54,270 nucleotides of DNA from an uncultured beta proteobacterium (GTDB taxonomy: Bacteria > Pseudomonadota > Gammaproteobacteria > Burkholderiales > Burkholderiaceae_C): assembly GCA_903906695.1 (NCBI GenBank), contig CAIVLG010000001.1, positions 1-54,270 on the forward strand. Reading direction: 5' to 3'. Within the stretch, counting starts at the first letter, position 1. The number at the start of each line of letters is the position of its first letter. Of the stretch, positions 10,256-19,653 are shown in pieces. Under the pieces are notes generated by a model. It saw only the letters and a program-made list of their open reading frames with translations. It was not told the DNA's origin and did no database searches. The translations under genes were made by a program, and so were the position numbers.

Positions 10256-10274
10256 AGGGCTAAGGATTAACCCT
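10256..10274. promoter_or_regulatory. Near-perfect dyad upstream of ppa
   Basis: AGGGCTAAGGATTAACCCT has 8-bp arms (one mismatch) around GGA. It lies about 32-50 bp upstream of the ppa start, inside the ppa/hppA divergent spacer. It could be an operator or a small 5'-leader hairpin; nothing identifies a regulator. The remainder of the 227-bp spacer shows no feature I can name except the AGGAGA ribosome site of hppA. Confidence 0.3.
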
Positions 10275-10451
10275 GATTTTAGATGCTCCCTCCCTAGCCG
10301 CGTTCAGAAATCGGCAGTTTTCACGGTACAGTCCTGCCGTTGGCCAATCGTCCGCGTCAAGGGTTGATGTTTGCGACGAGGAAGCAACGCAGCAGTGGTG
10401 ACGACAAAACTGCACCACACTACCTAGCGAACCAACGACAGGAGATTTTTT

Positions 10452-12515
10452 ATGACAGGCAACTCGGCGCTGATTCTGGCGCTCATCTGTGGCTTCATCG
10501 CCGTAGCTTACGGCTTTTGGGCCCGTGGCTGGATTCTTTCCCAGGACGCCGGCAACGCGCGCATGCAGGAAATTTCAGCTGCGATTCAAACCGGTGCCGC
10601 CGCCTATCTGGCACGGCAATACAAGACTATCGCCATGGTGGGCGTGGTACTGGCCGTACTGATCGGCATCTTTCTTGATCCGCTCAGCGCCGGTGGCTTT
10701 ATCGTCGGCGCCTTGCTTTCGGGTGCTTGCGGCTTCATCGGCATGAACGTCTCGGTACGCGCCAATGTGCGTACCGCACAGGCCGCCACCAAGGGCATTG
10801 GCCCGGCTCTGGACGTCGCGTTCCGCGGCGGCGCCACCACTGGCATGCTGGTGGTCGGTCTTGGCCTTCTGGGCGTCACGGGCTTCTATTGGTTCCTGGT
10901 GCCCGATGGCGCCGTCACTGTTGCCAAACTCAACCCGCTGATCGGTTTTGCCTTCGGCTCATCCCTGATCTCCATCTTTGCCCGTCTGGGCGGTGGCATT
11001 TTCACCAAGGGCGCTGACGTCGGCGCCGATCTGGTTGGCAAGGTTGAGGCCGGTATTCCGGAAGATGACCCGCGCAACCCGGCGGTGATCGCCGACAATG
11101 TCGGGGACAACGTCGGTGACTGCGCCGGTATGGCCGCCGACTTGTTTGAGACCTATGCCGTGACGCTGATTGCCACCATGGTGCTGGGCGCCCTGATGTT
11201 GACTGGCGCCAACACCAGTGCCGTGCTGTATCCGCTGGCACTCGGTGCCGTATCCATCGTCGCTTCCATCATCGGCTGCTTCTTCGTCAAGGCTTCGCCT
11301 GGCATGAAGAATGTGATGCCGGCCCTGTACAAAGGCCTGGCTGTAGCCGGTGTGCTGTCCCTGATCGCTTTCTACTTTGTGACCGCAAGCCTGTTCCCCT
11401 CCGCCATCACCCTGACCGACGGCCGCGTCGTAGGTAGCAGCAGCCTCTTTGGCGCCTGCGCTGTCGGCCTGATCCTGACCGCTGCACTGGTCTGGATCAC
11501 AGAGTACTACACCGGCACCCAGTACGCTCCTGTGCGCCATATCGCACAGGCCTCGACCACCGGGCACGGCACCAACATCATTGCTGGTCTGGGCGTTTCC
11601 ATGCGTTCAACGGCCTGGCCCGTTATCTTTGTCTGCCTGGCAATCTGGACCGCTTACTCGCTCGGCGGCTTGTATGGCATCGCGATTGCAGCGACATCGA
11701 TGCTGAGCATGGCCGGCATTGTGGTGGCCCTGGACGCTTACGGCCCGATCACCGACAACGCCGGCGGCATTGCCGAAATGGCTGAAATGCCCAAGAGCGT
11801 GCGCGACATTACCGACCCGCTGGACGCTGTCGGCAACACCACCAAGGCCGTCACCAAGGGCTACGCCATCGGTTCCGCTGGTCTGGCAGCGCTGGTGCTA
11901 TTTGCGGATTACACCCACAAACTCGAAGCCTACGGCAAGCACATCACGTTCGACCTGAGCAACCCGATGGTCATCATCGGCCTGTTCATCGGCGGCCTGA
12001 TTCCCTACCTGTTCGGCGCCATGGCGATGGAAGCGGTTGGCCGCGCTGCTGGCTCCGTGGTGGTCGAAGTGCGCCGCCAGTTCCGCGAAATCAAGGGCAT
12101 CATGGAAGGCACGGCCAAGCCCGAGTACGACACCGCTGTCGACATGCTGACCACCGCTGCCATCAAGGAAATGATGATCCCCTCACTGCTGCCCGTGGTG
12201 GTTCCGATCCTGGTCGGGCTGCTGCTCGGTCCGGCCGCTTTGGGTGGTCTGCTGATGGGCACCATCGTCACCGGTCTGTTCGTGGCGATTTCGATGTGCA
12301 CCGGCGGTGGTGCCTGGGACAACGCCAAGAAATACATTGAGGACGGCAACCACGGCGGCAAGGGCTCTGAAACCCACAAGGCCGCCGTCACCGGCGACAC
12401 CGTGGGCGACCCCTACAAAGACACTGCGGGCCCGGCGATCAACCCGTTGATCAAGATCATCAACATCGTGGCGCTGCTGATCGTACCCGTGATGATGAAG
12501 ATGCACGGCGGCTGA
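10452..12515 (+). CDS. hppA: K+-independent H+-translocating membrane pyrophosphatase
   Basis: The 687-residue protein has about 16 hydrophobic segments and couples PPi hydrolysis to proton pumping across the inner membrane. The substrate motif [19 protein letters not shown] and [20 protein letters not shown] are intact, as is the later [16 protein letters not shown]. The determinant [10 protein letters not shown] has Lys465, the residue known to make these pumps independent of K+ (dependent forms have Ala there). An AGGAGA ribosome site precedes the ATG. It ends just before a strong terminator. It is related to the R. rubrum type and divergent from soluble ppa. Confidence 0.97.
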   Translation: MTGNSALILALICGFIAVAYGFWARGWILSQDAGNARMQEISAAIQTGAAAYLARQYKTIAMVGVVLAVLIGIFLDPLSAGGFIVGALLSGACGFIGMNVSVRANVRTAQAATKGIGPALDVAFRGGATTGMLVVGLGLLGVTGFYWFLVPDGAVTVAKLNPLIGFAFGSSLISIFARLGGGIFTKGADVGADLVGKVEAGIPEDDPRNPAVIADNVGDNVGDCAGMAADLFETYAVTLIATMVLGALMLTGANTSAVLYPLALGAVSIVASIIGCFFVKASPGMKNVMPALYKGLAVAGVLSLIAFYFVTASLFPSAITLTDGRVVGSSSLFGACAVGLILTAALVWITEYYTGTQYAPVRHIAQASTTGHGTNIIAGLGVSMRSTAWPVIFVCLAIWTAYSLGGLYGIAIAATSMLSMAGIVVALDAYGPITDNAGGIAEMAEMPKSVRDITDPLDAVGNTTKAVTKGYAIGSAGLAALVLFADYTHKLEAYGKHITFDLSNPMVIIGLFIGGLIPYLFGAMAMEAVGRAAGSVVVEVRRQFREIKGIMEGTAKPEYDTAVDMLTTAAIKEMMIPSLLPVVVPILVGLLLGPAALGGLLMGTIVTGLFVAISMCTGGGAWDNAKKYIEDGNHGGKGSETHKAAVTGDTVGDPYKDTAGPAINPLIKIINIVALLIVPVMMKMHGG

Positions 12516-12539
12516 TTCCCTCCTGCCCCCTTGCGAAAA

Positions 12540-12562
12540 GCCCGCCTCTGGCGGGCTTTTTT
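12540..12562 (+). terminator. Rho-independent terminator after hppA
   Basis: The stem GCCCGCC (12540-12546) pairs with GGCGGGC (12550-12556) around a TCT loop and is followed by six T residues. It lies 25 bp after the hppA stop and just before the aldehyde dehydrogenase start, so it should isolate hppA from the next genes. Confidence 0.93.
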
Positions 12563-12578
12563 GATGGAAAATCATGCT

Positions 12579-14012
12579 ATGCAATTCAACTATATCGCCA
12601 ACAAATCGCTGCCCTCCCGGTCCGGTCAAACGATTGACGTGATCGACCCGTCGGATGGTCATGCCTATGACAATATCCAGCGCAGCGACGCATCGGACAT
12701 CGACCACGCGGTGCGTGCAGCGCGCCAGGCTTTTGGTTCAAGCTGGAGCAAGCTCGGCGCTGGCGAGCGCGGTCGCCTGCTGATGCGGCTGTCGCTCAAA
12801 ATCAGCGAGCACGCGCAAGAACTTTCTGCGATCGAACAGCGTGACTGCGGCAAGCCGACCAAGCAGGCGCGCGCCGATGCCTCGGCGCTGGCGCGCTATT
12901 TCGAGTTTTACGCCGGTGCCTGCGACAAGCTGCATGGTCAGACCCTTCCCTATCTCGATGGCTACAGCGTATTGACCTGGCGCGAACCACACGGTGTCAC
13001 CGGGCACATCATCCCGTGGAACTACCCGATGCAGATATTTGGTCGCAGCGTCGGCGGCGCGCTGGCGGCCGGCAACGTGTGCGTGGTCAAACCGGCCGAG
13101 GACGCCTGCCTGTCCCTGATCCGGGTCGCGCAGCTGGCGACCGAAGCAGGCTTCCCGCCTGGTGTGATCAACATCGTCACCGGATATGGACATGAGGTCG
13201 GCGACGCCCTGGCGCGCCACGCTGGAATAGACCACATCAGTTTCACCGGCAGCCCGACCGTTGGAACGCTGATCCAGCAGGTCGCAGCCGAGCGCCACTG
13301 TCCGGTCACGCTGGAACTCGGCGGCAAGAGCCCGCAAATTGTCTTCGCCGATGCCGATCTCGACGCAGCGGTTCCGGCCATCATCAATGCGATCGTGCAG
13401 AACGCCGGTCAAACCTGCTCAGCCGGATCGCGCCTGCTGGTGGAGCAATCGGTTTACGAGCCGCTGTTGTACCTTCTGGGACAGGCATTCGAAAAACTGC
13501 GTGTCGGCCCCGCGGCGCTGGACCTGGATGTCGGCCCGCTGATCCGCCAAAGCCAGAAGCAGCGAGTGCAAAGATTTCTCGATGAAGCCAGCGCAGCCGG
13601 CATCAGCACGGTGGCACAAGGCAAAGTTGTCGGCGAAGCGCCAGCCACCGGTTTCTATCAGGTCCCCACCCTGCTGCGTGACGTGCCGGTGACGCACCGA
13701 GTGGCACAGGAAGAAGTCTTTGGACCGGTCCTTTGCGCCATGGCGTTTCAGGACGAAGATCAGGCCGTGGAACTCGCCAACGCCACCCAGTTCGGTCTGG
13801 TGGCCGGCGTCTGGACGGCAGATGGCGCGCGTCAGTTCCGGATCGCAAAACGGCTGCGCAGCGGCCAGGTTTTCATCAACAATTACGGCGCCGGTGGCGG
13901 CGTCGAACTGCCCTTTGGCGGCGTCAAGTCCAGTGGCCATGGTCGCGAGAAAGGGTTTGAAGCACTGTATGGGTTCACCACACTGAAAACAATCGCCATC
14001 AAGCACGGCTAG
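12579..14012 (+). CDS. NAD(P)+-dependent aldehyde dehydrogenase
   Basis: The 477-residue ALDH-superfamily enzyme oxidises an aldehyde to the acid. It has the cofactor-binding IIPWNYP (Asn148), FTGSPTVG (222-229), the general base Glu246 in LELGGKSPQ and catalytic Cys280 in QNAGQTCSAGSR. The substrate cannot be told; similarity is to the broad betaine/aminobutyraldehyde/vanillin-type group. The ATG at 12579 is chosen; one at 12564 would lie directly against the upstream terminator without a ribosome site. An SDR gene follows 48 bp later, suggesting a short oxidation pathway of an alcohol or aldehyde. Confidence 0.92.
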   Translation: MQFNYIANKSLPSRSGQTIDVIDPSDGHAYDNIQRSDASDIDHAVRAARQAFGSSWSKLGAGERGRLLMRLSLKISEHAQELSAIEQRDCGKPTKQARADASALARYFEFYAGACDKLHGQTLPYLDGYSVLTWREPHGVTGHIIPWNYPMQIFGRSVGGALAAGNVCVVKPAEDACLSLIRVAQLATEAGFPPGVINIVTGYGHEVGDALARHAGIDHISFTGSPTVGTLIQQVAAERHCPVTLELGGKSPQIVFADADLDAAVPAIINAIVQNAGQTCSAGSRLLVEQSVYEPLLYLLGQAFEKLRVGPAALDLDVGPLIRQSQKQRVQRFLDEASAAGISTVAQGKVVGEAPATGFYQVPTLLRDVPVTHRVAQEEVFGPVLCAMAFQDEDQAVELANATQFGLVAGVWTADGARQFRIAKRLRSGQVFINNYGAGGGVELPFGGVKSSGHGREKGFEALYGFTTLKTIAIKHG

Positions 14013-14060
14013 CCCTAGCCGGAGCCACTCCACCATCAACCCATCTCAAGGTAGCAAGAC

Positions 14061-14822
14061 ATGCGTGTCAATGACAAATCCATTATCGTCACCGGCTCTG
14101 GCGGCGGCATTGGCGAAGGCGTCGCCAAACGGCTGGCTCAAGAAGGTGCCAAAGTCATCGTCAACGACATCAACGCGGCAGCGGGCGAAAGAGTGATTGC
14201 TGAAATTGTTGCGGCAGGGGGAACGGCTTCGTTCTTCGCCGCCGATGTCACCCGGTCAGCTGACATCAAAGCGCTTGTGGCCGCCGCCGTGCAACGCTAC
14301 GGCACACTGGACGTGATGATCAACAATGCCGGCTGGACGCACCGCAATCGGCCGGCGCTCGAAGTCAGCGAAGAAGAATTCGACAAATGCTACGCCGTCA
14401 ACGTCAAAAGCATTTACCTGGCGACGATTCACGCAACGCCGGTGTTCCGCGCGCACGGCGGCGGCAGCTTCATCAATATCGCCTCGACCGCCGGTGTCAG
14501 ACCGCGCCCCGGCCTGACCTGGTACAACGGCTCCAAGGGTGCCGTCATCACCACTTCCAAATCACTGGCAGCGGAACTGGGGCCCGACAACATCCGTGTC
14601 AACTGCATCAACCCGGTATTCAACCCGGACACTGGCTTGGCGACCGAATTTGCCGGCGGTCCGTTGACCGAGGAACGCAAAGCAAAGTTTCGCGCGACCA
14701 TTCCGTTGGGGCGCTTCTCGACCGCGCTCGATGTCGCCAACGCGGCGCTCTACCTGGCTAGCGACGAAGCCGCATTCATCAGCGGCGTCTGTATTGAAGT
14801 GGACGGTGCGCGCTGTGTTTGA
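14061..14822 (+). CDS. Short-chain dehydrogenase/reductase (SDR)
   Basis: The 253-residue classical SDR has the NAD(P)-binding TGSGGGIG (11-18), NNAG (88-91) and the catalytic Ser142, Tyr155 and Lys159 (ASTAG, YNGSK). Asp at the end of the second strand (VNDIN) suggests NAD(H) preference. The annotation level possible is glucose/3-oxoacyl dehydrogenase-like oxidoreductase. It follows the aldehyde dehydrogenase, and its 3' end overlaps the start of moaA by 17 bp. The AAGGTAG sequence upstream of the ATG is a plausible ribosome site. Confidence 0.93.
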   Translation: MRVNDKSIIVTGSGGGIGEGVAKRLAQEGAKVIVNDINAAAGERVIAEIVAAGGTASFFAADVTRSADIKALVAAAVQRYGTLDVMINNAGWTHRNRPALEVSEEEFDKCYAVNVKSIYLATIHATPVFRAHGGGSFINIASTAGVRPRPGLTWYNGSKGAVITTSKSLAAELGPDNIRVNCINPVFNPDTGLATEFAGGPLTEERKAKFRATIPLGRFSTALDVANAALYLASDEAAFISGVCIEVDGARCV

Positions 14823-15861
14823 CAAACGCGGCCGGCCGTTGCGCGATCTTCGCATCAGCGTGACTGATCGCTGCAACTTTCGCTGCAATTACTGCATGCC
14901 CAAAGAGGTCTTCGACAAGGACTATCGGTACTTGCCGCACAACGCACTGCTGTCGTTTGAGGAGATCACCCGAATTGCAAAAGTCTTCGTTGCCCAGGGC
15001 GTGCAGAAGATTCGCCTGACCGGCGGTGAGCCGCTGCTGCGCAAGGATATCGAACGGCTGGTTGAGCAGTTGGCGGCACTGCGGACCATGGATGGCCTGC
15101 CGCTGGACCTGACGCTCACCACCAATGGCTCGTTGCTGGCGCGCAAGGCCGCCTCGCTCAAGGCAGCCGGGCTGCAGCGTGTCACGGTGAGCCTTGACGG
15201 CCTGGACGACGGCGTGTTTCGACGCATGAACGACGTCGACTTTCCGGTCGCCGACGTGCTCGCAGGAATCGATGCCGCACGTGATGCCGGCCTCGGTCCG
15301 ATCAAGATCAACATGGTCGTCAAACGCGGCACCAACGAGCATGAAATTCTGCCGATGGCGCGGCATTTCAGGGGCAGCGGCATGGTGCTGCGCTTCATTG
15401 AGTACATGGACGTCGGACTCACCAATGGCTGGCGCATGGACGACGTGCTGCCTTCGAGTGAAGTGGTCAGAATCATCAACGCCGAGTTGCCGCTGCTGCA
15501 GTTGGAACCGTCCAATCCGGGCGAGACCGCCGAGCGCTGGGCTTATGCTGATGCAGCCGGTCAGCCCGGTAAGGGACTGGGTGAGATCGGTGTCATCAGC
15601 AGCGTCAGCAAGGCGTTTTGCGGCGACTGCAACCGGGCCAGACTGTCGACCGAAGGCAAAATTTATCTTTGCCTTTTTGCATCGCATGGTCACGATCTGC
15701 GTGGCCCATTGAGAGCAGGCGCGACGGACGATGCACTGGCCAGTACCATCGAGCGCATCTGGCAAGGTCGTTCAGATCGCTATTCGGAGTTGCGCGGCCT
15801 CATGGCGAACGACACTGCGGTAGGCCATCGCCGCGTTGAAATGAGCTACATCGGTGGCTGA
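14806..15861 (+). CDS. moaA: GTP 3',8-cyclase (molybdenum cofactor step 1)
   Basis: This radical-SAM enzyme converts GTP to 3',8-cyclo-GTP. The N-terminal 4Fe-4S motif CNFRCNYC (Cys23/27/30), [10 protein letters not shown], the C-terminal cluster CGDCN with a third Cys 14 residues later, and the C-terminal Gly-Gly tail (SYIGG) needed for function are all present. The start is a GTG: 14806 is chosen ([16 protein letters not shown] follows), 14815 is an alternative. The longer open frame upstream belongs to the SDR gene. Either start overlaps the SDR gene, implying coupled translation. First of moaA-mobA-moeA. Confidence 0.95.
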   Translation: MRAVFDKRGRPLRDLRISVTDRCNFRCNYCMPKEVFDKDYRYLPHNALLSFEEITRIAKVFVAQGVQKIRLTGGEPLLRKDIERLVEQLAALRTMDGLPLDLTLTTNGSLLARKAASLKAAGLQRVTVSLDGLDDGVFRRMNDVDFPVADVLAGIDAARDAGLGPIKINMVVKRGTNEHEILPMARHFRGSGMVLRFIEYMDVGLTNGWRMDDVLPSSEVVRIINAELPLLQLEPSNPGETAERWAYADAAGQPGKGLGEIGVISSVSKAFCGDCNRARLSTEGKIYLCLFASHGHDLRGPLRAGATDDALASTIERIWQGRSDRYSELRGLMANDTAVGHRRVEMSYIGG

Positions 15862-15885
15862 GATGGCCCGGCCGAGAGTATCCCC

Positions 15886-16518
15886 ATGATCAGATCGAGC
15901 GACCTTACAGCCGTCATTCTTGCGGGTGGTCGCGGGGCGCGGATGGGGGGCCTTGACAAGGGCTTGCAGACCTTCAACGGCATGCCGCTGGCGCTGCATA
16001 CGCTGACACGCTTGCAAATGAGCGGAAGTGTCGGTCAGATCATGATTAACGCCAACCGCAATCTTGCGGCCTATGAATCGTTTGGCGTGCCGGTCTGGCC
16101 CGACAGCCTGAGCAACTATGCCGGGCCGCTGGCCGGCTTTTTGACCGGTCTTGAACACTGCGACACACGGTTTCTGCTGACGGTTCCCTGCGACACGCCA
16201 CTGCTACCGCTCGATCTGGCGCCACGCCTGGCCCACGCGCTGGCGTCGCAGCAGGCCGACATTGCCATGGCCAGCGCGCCCGAAGCGGACCACGATGGCC
16301 GAATGGAGGTTCGCAGTCAACCGGTTTTCTGCCTGCTGCCGGTGGGATTGCTGGAAAGTCTGCTGAAATTCACAGTCGATGGCGGGCGCAAGATCGGCGC
16401 CTGGACCGCCCTGCACAAGACAGTGCTGGTGCCCTTCGATTTGCCGGGTGACGATGCCCGAGCTTTTCGCAATGCCAATTCCATTGCTGAGCTGCGACAA
16501 CTTGAAGGCAGCGCGTGA
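15886..16518 (+). CDS. mobA: Molybdenum cofactor guanylyltransferase
   Basis: The 210-residue nucleotidyltransferase attaches GMP to molybdopterin to form MGD, the cofactor of DMSO-reductase-type enzymes. The GTP-binding motif [16 protein letters not shown] is at residues 12-27, and YAGPLAGF and the metal-site VPCDTPLLP follow. It lies 24 bp after moaA and its TGA overlaps the moeA ATG (TGATG). Confidence 0.95.
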   Translation: MIRSSDLTAVILAGGRGARMGGLDKGLQTFNGMPLALHTLTRLQMSGSVGQIMINANRNLAAYESFGVPVWPDSLSNYAGPLAGFLTGLEHCDTRFLLTVPCDTPLLPLDLAPRLAHALASQQADIAMASAPEADHDGRMEVRSQPVFCLLPVGLLESLLKFTVDGGRKIGAWTALHKTVLVPFDLPGDDARAFRNANSIAELRQLEGSA

Positions 16519-17795
16519 TGAAGACCATTGCCAGCATCGCGGCCGAACTCGATGGCTACGACCCGCAAGCCTTGCGCGCCAGCAGCGTGAGTGACTTCTT
16601 GTCGCGCTGGGTGGAGCCGGTCGCGGCGCAGGAAACCGCAGACATCTTCCAGGCCTTGGGGCGCATTCTGTCGCAGGACGTGATTTCACCGATCAGTGTG
16701 CCGCCGCACGACAACTCGGCAATGGATGGTTATGCCTTCGATGGTCGACAACTGTCATCGCACGCTGAAGCACAGGAAACATTGACTTTGGAGGTGGTTG
16801 GCACGGCGCTGGCCGGCAAGGCCTGGCAGGGCACGGTCGGCGCTGGCGAATGCCTCAAGATCATGACCGGCGCCGTCCTGCCGCCGGGTCTGGATACGGT
16901 GGTGCCGCAGGAGTTTGTCACGCTGCAGGCAAACGCCGTCTCCTTCCCGGCCAAGCTGTTGCAGCCGGGTGACAACCGCCGCAAGCTCGGCGAGGATCTG
17001 ATGCAGGGTCAACCAGCACTGCGACGGGGCGACTGCCTGACACCGGCCGCGCTCGGTCTGCTCGCCAGTCTTGGGATTGAACAAGTGCAGGTGTGGCGCA
17101 AGCTGCGCATCGCCTATTTCTCGACCGGCGACGAGATTCTGAGCCTGGGCGAACGCCCCCGCGAAGGCGCTGTCTACGACAGCAATCGCTACACCGTGTT
17201 CGGGTTGCTGAGCCGCCTCGGTTGCGAATACATTGACTTGGGTGTGGTGCGCGACGAACCCGAGCGGCTGGAAGAGGCCTTCACAACTGCGGCGCTGCAA
17301 GCCGACGCGATCATCACCAGTGGCGGCGTCAGCGTCGGCGAGGCCGACTACACCAAGCTCATCATGCACAAGCTCGGCGATGTCGCGTTCTGGAAAATTG
17401 CAATGCGTCCGGGGCGACCGATGGCGGTCGGGCGCATCGGAAATTCAATCCTTTTTGGCCTGCCCGGAAATCCGGTTGCGGTGATGGTGACCTTTCTCGC
17501 TTTTGTGCGCCCCGCGCTCCTGAGAATGATGGGCAGCACGCTGCAAGCGCCGCCGCTGCTCAAGGCACACAGCATGGTGCCGCTGCGCAAAAAGCCGGGA
17601 CGCACCGAGTACCAGCGCGGCAGCGTCAGCAACGCAGCGGACGGATCGCTGCAGGTTCGTGCCATCGGCAACCAGGGCTCCGGGGTACTGAGCTCGATGG
17701 TCCACGCCAACGGTCTGATCGTGCTGCACCACGACCAGGGCAATGTGGCAGCAGGCGAAGAAGTCGATGTGATGATGTTCGACGGCGTCATTTAG
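16518..17795 (+). CDS. moeA: Molybdopterin molybdenumtransferase
   Basis: This 425-residue protein inserts molybdate into adenylylated molybdopterin. Family motifs are PPHDNSAMDGYAF, GAVLPPGLDTVVPQE, the domain III segment FSTGDEILSLGE with YDSNRY, SGGVSVGEADY, and MRPGRPMAVG followed by FGLPGNPVAVMVTF. Domain IV closes the protein. The ATG overlaps the mobA stop by one base; a GTG one codon earlier is less likely. The three-gene set plus downstream lack of moaB/moaD suggests that other Moco genes lie elsewhere. Confidence 0.96.
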   Translation: MKTIASIAAELDGYDPQALRASSVSDFLSRWVEPVAAQETADIFQALGRILSQDVISPISVPPHDNSAMDGYAFDGRQLSSHAEAQETLTLEVVGTALAGKAWQGTVGAGECLKIMTGAVLPPGLDTVVPQEFVTLQANAVSFPAKLLQPGDNRRKLGEDLMQGQPALRRGDCLTPAALGLLASLGIEQVQVWRKLRIAYFSTGDEILSLGERPREGAVYDSNRYTVFGLLSRLGCEYIDLGVVRDEPERLEEAFTTAALQADAIITSGGVSVGEADYTKLIMHKLGDVAFWKIAMRPGRPMAVGRIGNSILFGLPGNPVAVMVTFLAFVRPALLRMMGSTLQAPPLLKAHSMVPLRKKPGRTEYQRGSVSNAADGSLQVRAIGNQGSGVLSSMVHANGLIVLHHDQGNVAAGEEVDVMMFDGVI

Positions 17796-17824
17796 TCCCA
17801 AAAGCAATCGTCATCAGTGTCCTC

Positions 17825-17830
17825 TATACT
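17825..17830 (+). promoter_or_regulatory. Candidate -10 element (TATACT) upstream of exbB
   Basis: TATACT lies 73 bp before the exbB start in the 107-bp spacer after moeA. No convincing -35 hexamer sits 16-18 bp upstream, and no Fur-box-like sequence was seen. It is offered as the likeliest transcription start area for the exbB-exbD-exbD-tonB operon. Confidence 0.3.
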
Positions 17831-17902
17831 CACGCAATTATTTTTTCAGGCGCAGGCAAGTGCTAGCGGCTTGCCTCCGCCAAATCTGTAAAAGGAACCA
17901 AC

Positions 17903-18757
17903 GTGCAAACCAAGCCAGCCCGACTCATGACCACCTGCGCCCTGGCGCTGGGACTGCTACTGACCCTGAGCCCTGCGCTGGTGCAGGCGCAAGCCGCAGT
18001 CCCCGCAACGGTTCAAGCCGCCAGCGCCGAGGTAGCCGCCCCGCAGGCTGCACCCAGTGCCGCGCTGCCCGAGACCAAGAAAGCCCCTGACGCCGCCACC
18101 GACAACCCCTACGGCATCGAAGCCCTGTGGAAGACCTCCGACATGGTGGCCAAGACGGTACTTCTTCTGCTCCTGATCATGAGCATCAGCAGCTGGTACG
18201 TGCTGATCGTCAAACTGCTCGAACAAGCCAAGGTGGGCCGCCAGTCCAGACTGGTAGCCGAACAATTCTGGAACGCCGGCAGCGTCGAGCAAGGCTGCGC
18301 CAAACTCGACAAGAACAGCCCGTTTCGCTTCATTGCCGAGGCCGGCGTACAAGCCACCAAGAAACACGACGGCCTGATGGGACATGTCGACCTGAACGAC
18401 TGGGTCTCCATGAGCATCAGTCGCGCCGTCGAGCGCATCCAGAGCAGCCTGCAAGGGGGTTTGTCGGTGCTGGCCACGGTCGGCTCGATCTCCCCCTTCG
18501 TCGGCCTCTTTGGCACCGTCTGGGGCATCTACCACGCACTCACCGCCATCGGCATCTCCGGCCAGGCCTCCATCGACAAGGTCGCCGGCCCGGTCGGTGA
18601 AGCGCTCATCATGACCGCCATCGGTCTGGCGGTTGCCGTTCCGGCGGTTCTGGCCTACAACTGGCTGGTCGGACGCAACAAGAACGCCATGAGCGACGTA
18701 AAAGCCTTTGGCGCTGACCTGCACGCCGTCATCCTGGGCTCGGTCAAGAAAGCCTGA
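17903..18757 (+). CDS. exbB: ExbB-type proton channel protein (MotA/TolQ/ExbB family)
   Basis: The 284-residue protein starts at a GTG preceded by AAAGGAACC. A signal-like hydrophobic N-terminus and an Ala/Pro-rich region (to about residue 65) precede three membrane helices: about 82-105, then after a long cytoplasmic loop the segments GGLSVLATVGSISPFVGLFG and LIMTAIGLAVAVPAVLAYNW. The conserved Thr/Pro/Gly pattern of the ExbB/TolQ channel is intact. ExbB forms the pentamer that uses the proton gradient with ExbD to energise TonB. It heads exbB-exbD-exbD-tonB. Confidence 0.93.
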   Translation: MQTKPARLMTTCALALGLLLTLSPALVQAQAAVPATVQAASAEVAAPQAAPSAALPETKKAPDAATDNPYGIEALWKTSDMVAKTVLLLLLIMSISSWYVLIVKLLEQAKVGRQSRLVAEQFWNAGSVEQGCAKLDKNSPFRFIAEAGVQATKKHDGLMGHVDLNDWVSMSISRAVERIQSSLQGGLSVLATVGSISPFVGLFGTVWGIYHALTAIGISGQASIDKVAGPVGEALIMTAIGLAVAVPAVLAYNWLVGRNKNAMSDVKAFGADLHAVILGSVKKA

Positions 18758-18763
18758 TATCCA

Positions 18764-19195
18764 ATGTCCATGAACGTTGGATCCCCGAGTGACGGTGAAG
18801 ACACCGTCATGTCGGCCATCAACACCACGCCGCTGGTGGACGTGATGCTGGTGCTGCTGATCATCTTCCTGATCACCATCCCGGTGGTCACGACCTCGAT
18901 CAAGGTGAGTCTGCCCAAGGAACGCGTCGAAGTGCGCGAGACCAAACCCGAGAACGTCATCATCTCGGTCGATCTGACCGGCAACGTCTACTGGTATGAC
19001 CAGCGCATCAAGAACGTTGAAGCGCTGGTGGACAAACTCAAGAAGGTATCGCACTTGAAACCCCAGCCTGAAGTACAGATCCGCGGCGATATGGCTGCGC
19101 AGTACGAAGGGGTGGGCAAGATCCTGTATGCCTGCCAGCGAGCCGGGATAGTGAAGGTCGCCTTCATCACCGAACCACCCCCTCTGGGCGGTTGA
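18764..19195 (+). CDS. exbD: ExbD-type biopolymer transport protein, copy 1
   Basis: The 143-residue protein starts MSMNVGSPSDGED, has one transmembrane helix (VDVMLVLLIIFLITIPVVTT, with the essential Asp in PLVDVML) and a periplasmic domain ending TEPPPLGG. It lies 6 bp after exbB. The membrane Asp carries the proton in the ExbBD motor. It closely resembles the following gene, including the first seven residues. Confidence 0.93.
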   Translation: MSMNVGSPSDGEDTVMSAINTTPLVDVMLVLLIIFLITIPVVTTSIKVSLPKERVEVRETKPENVIISVDLTGNVYWYDQRIKNVEALVDKLKKVSHLKPQPEVQIRGDMAAQYEGVGKILYACQRAGIVKVAFITEPPPLGG

Positions 19196-19217
19196 AAGCC
19201 ATGCAAGGATTCTTCCC

Positions 19218-19643
19218 ATGAGCATGAATGTAGGCTCCAGCAGTTCGGATGAGCCCGAAGTGCTGATGGACATCAACACCACACCGCTGATCGACGTGAT
19301 GCTGGTGCTGCTGGTGATGCTGATCATCACGATTCCGATCCAGTTGCACTCGGTCAATCTGGAGATGCCGGTGGGCGCCCCACCGCAAAACAACATCAAG
19401 CCCGAGAAGATCCAGATCGACATCGATGACAAAAGCATCGTCTATTGGCAGGGCCTGCCCGTATCGGCACAGGAACTTGAGTCTAAGATGAAGGAACTGG
19501 CCCTGGCGCAAAACCAGCCTGAAGTGCATCTGAGACCCAACAAGGCCGCCAGCTACGCGGTCTTTGCCAATGTCCTGTCCAGCACCAAGCGCATTGGCCT
19601 GACCAAGATTGCCGTGATCGGCAGTGAGCAGTTTGTCAAGTGA
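19218..19643 (+). CDS. exbD: ExbD-type biopolymer transport protein, copy 2
   Basis: The 141-residue protein begins MSMNVGSSSSDEPEVLMDIN, then a single helix (IDVMLVLLVMLIITIPIQ, Asp in PLIDVML) and a periplasmic domain. It is a paralogue of the preceding ExbD, probably by tandem duplication. A second ExbD is common in xanthomonad-type TonB loci, where it may tune the complex for certain receptors. It is separated by 22 bp from copy 1 and by 10 bp from tonB. Confidence 0.93.
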   Translation: MSMNVGSSSSDEPEVLMDINTTPLIDVMLVLLVMLIITIPIQLHSVNLEMPVGAPPQNNIKPEKIQIDIDDKSIVYWQGLPVSAQELESKMKELALAQNQPEVHLRPNKAASYAVFANVLSSTKRIGLTKIAVIGSEQFVK

Positions 19644-19653
19644 GAGCCAGCAG

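Noticed and set aside
17800..17900. Fur box upstream of exbB
   Set aside because: No GATAATGATAATC-like dyad is present; iron control is not supported by sequence.
17957..19438. 493-codon open frame antisense to exbB/exbD
   Set aside because: Shadow of two well-supported genes; low-complexity His/Asp-rich sequence.
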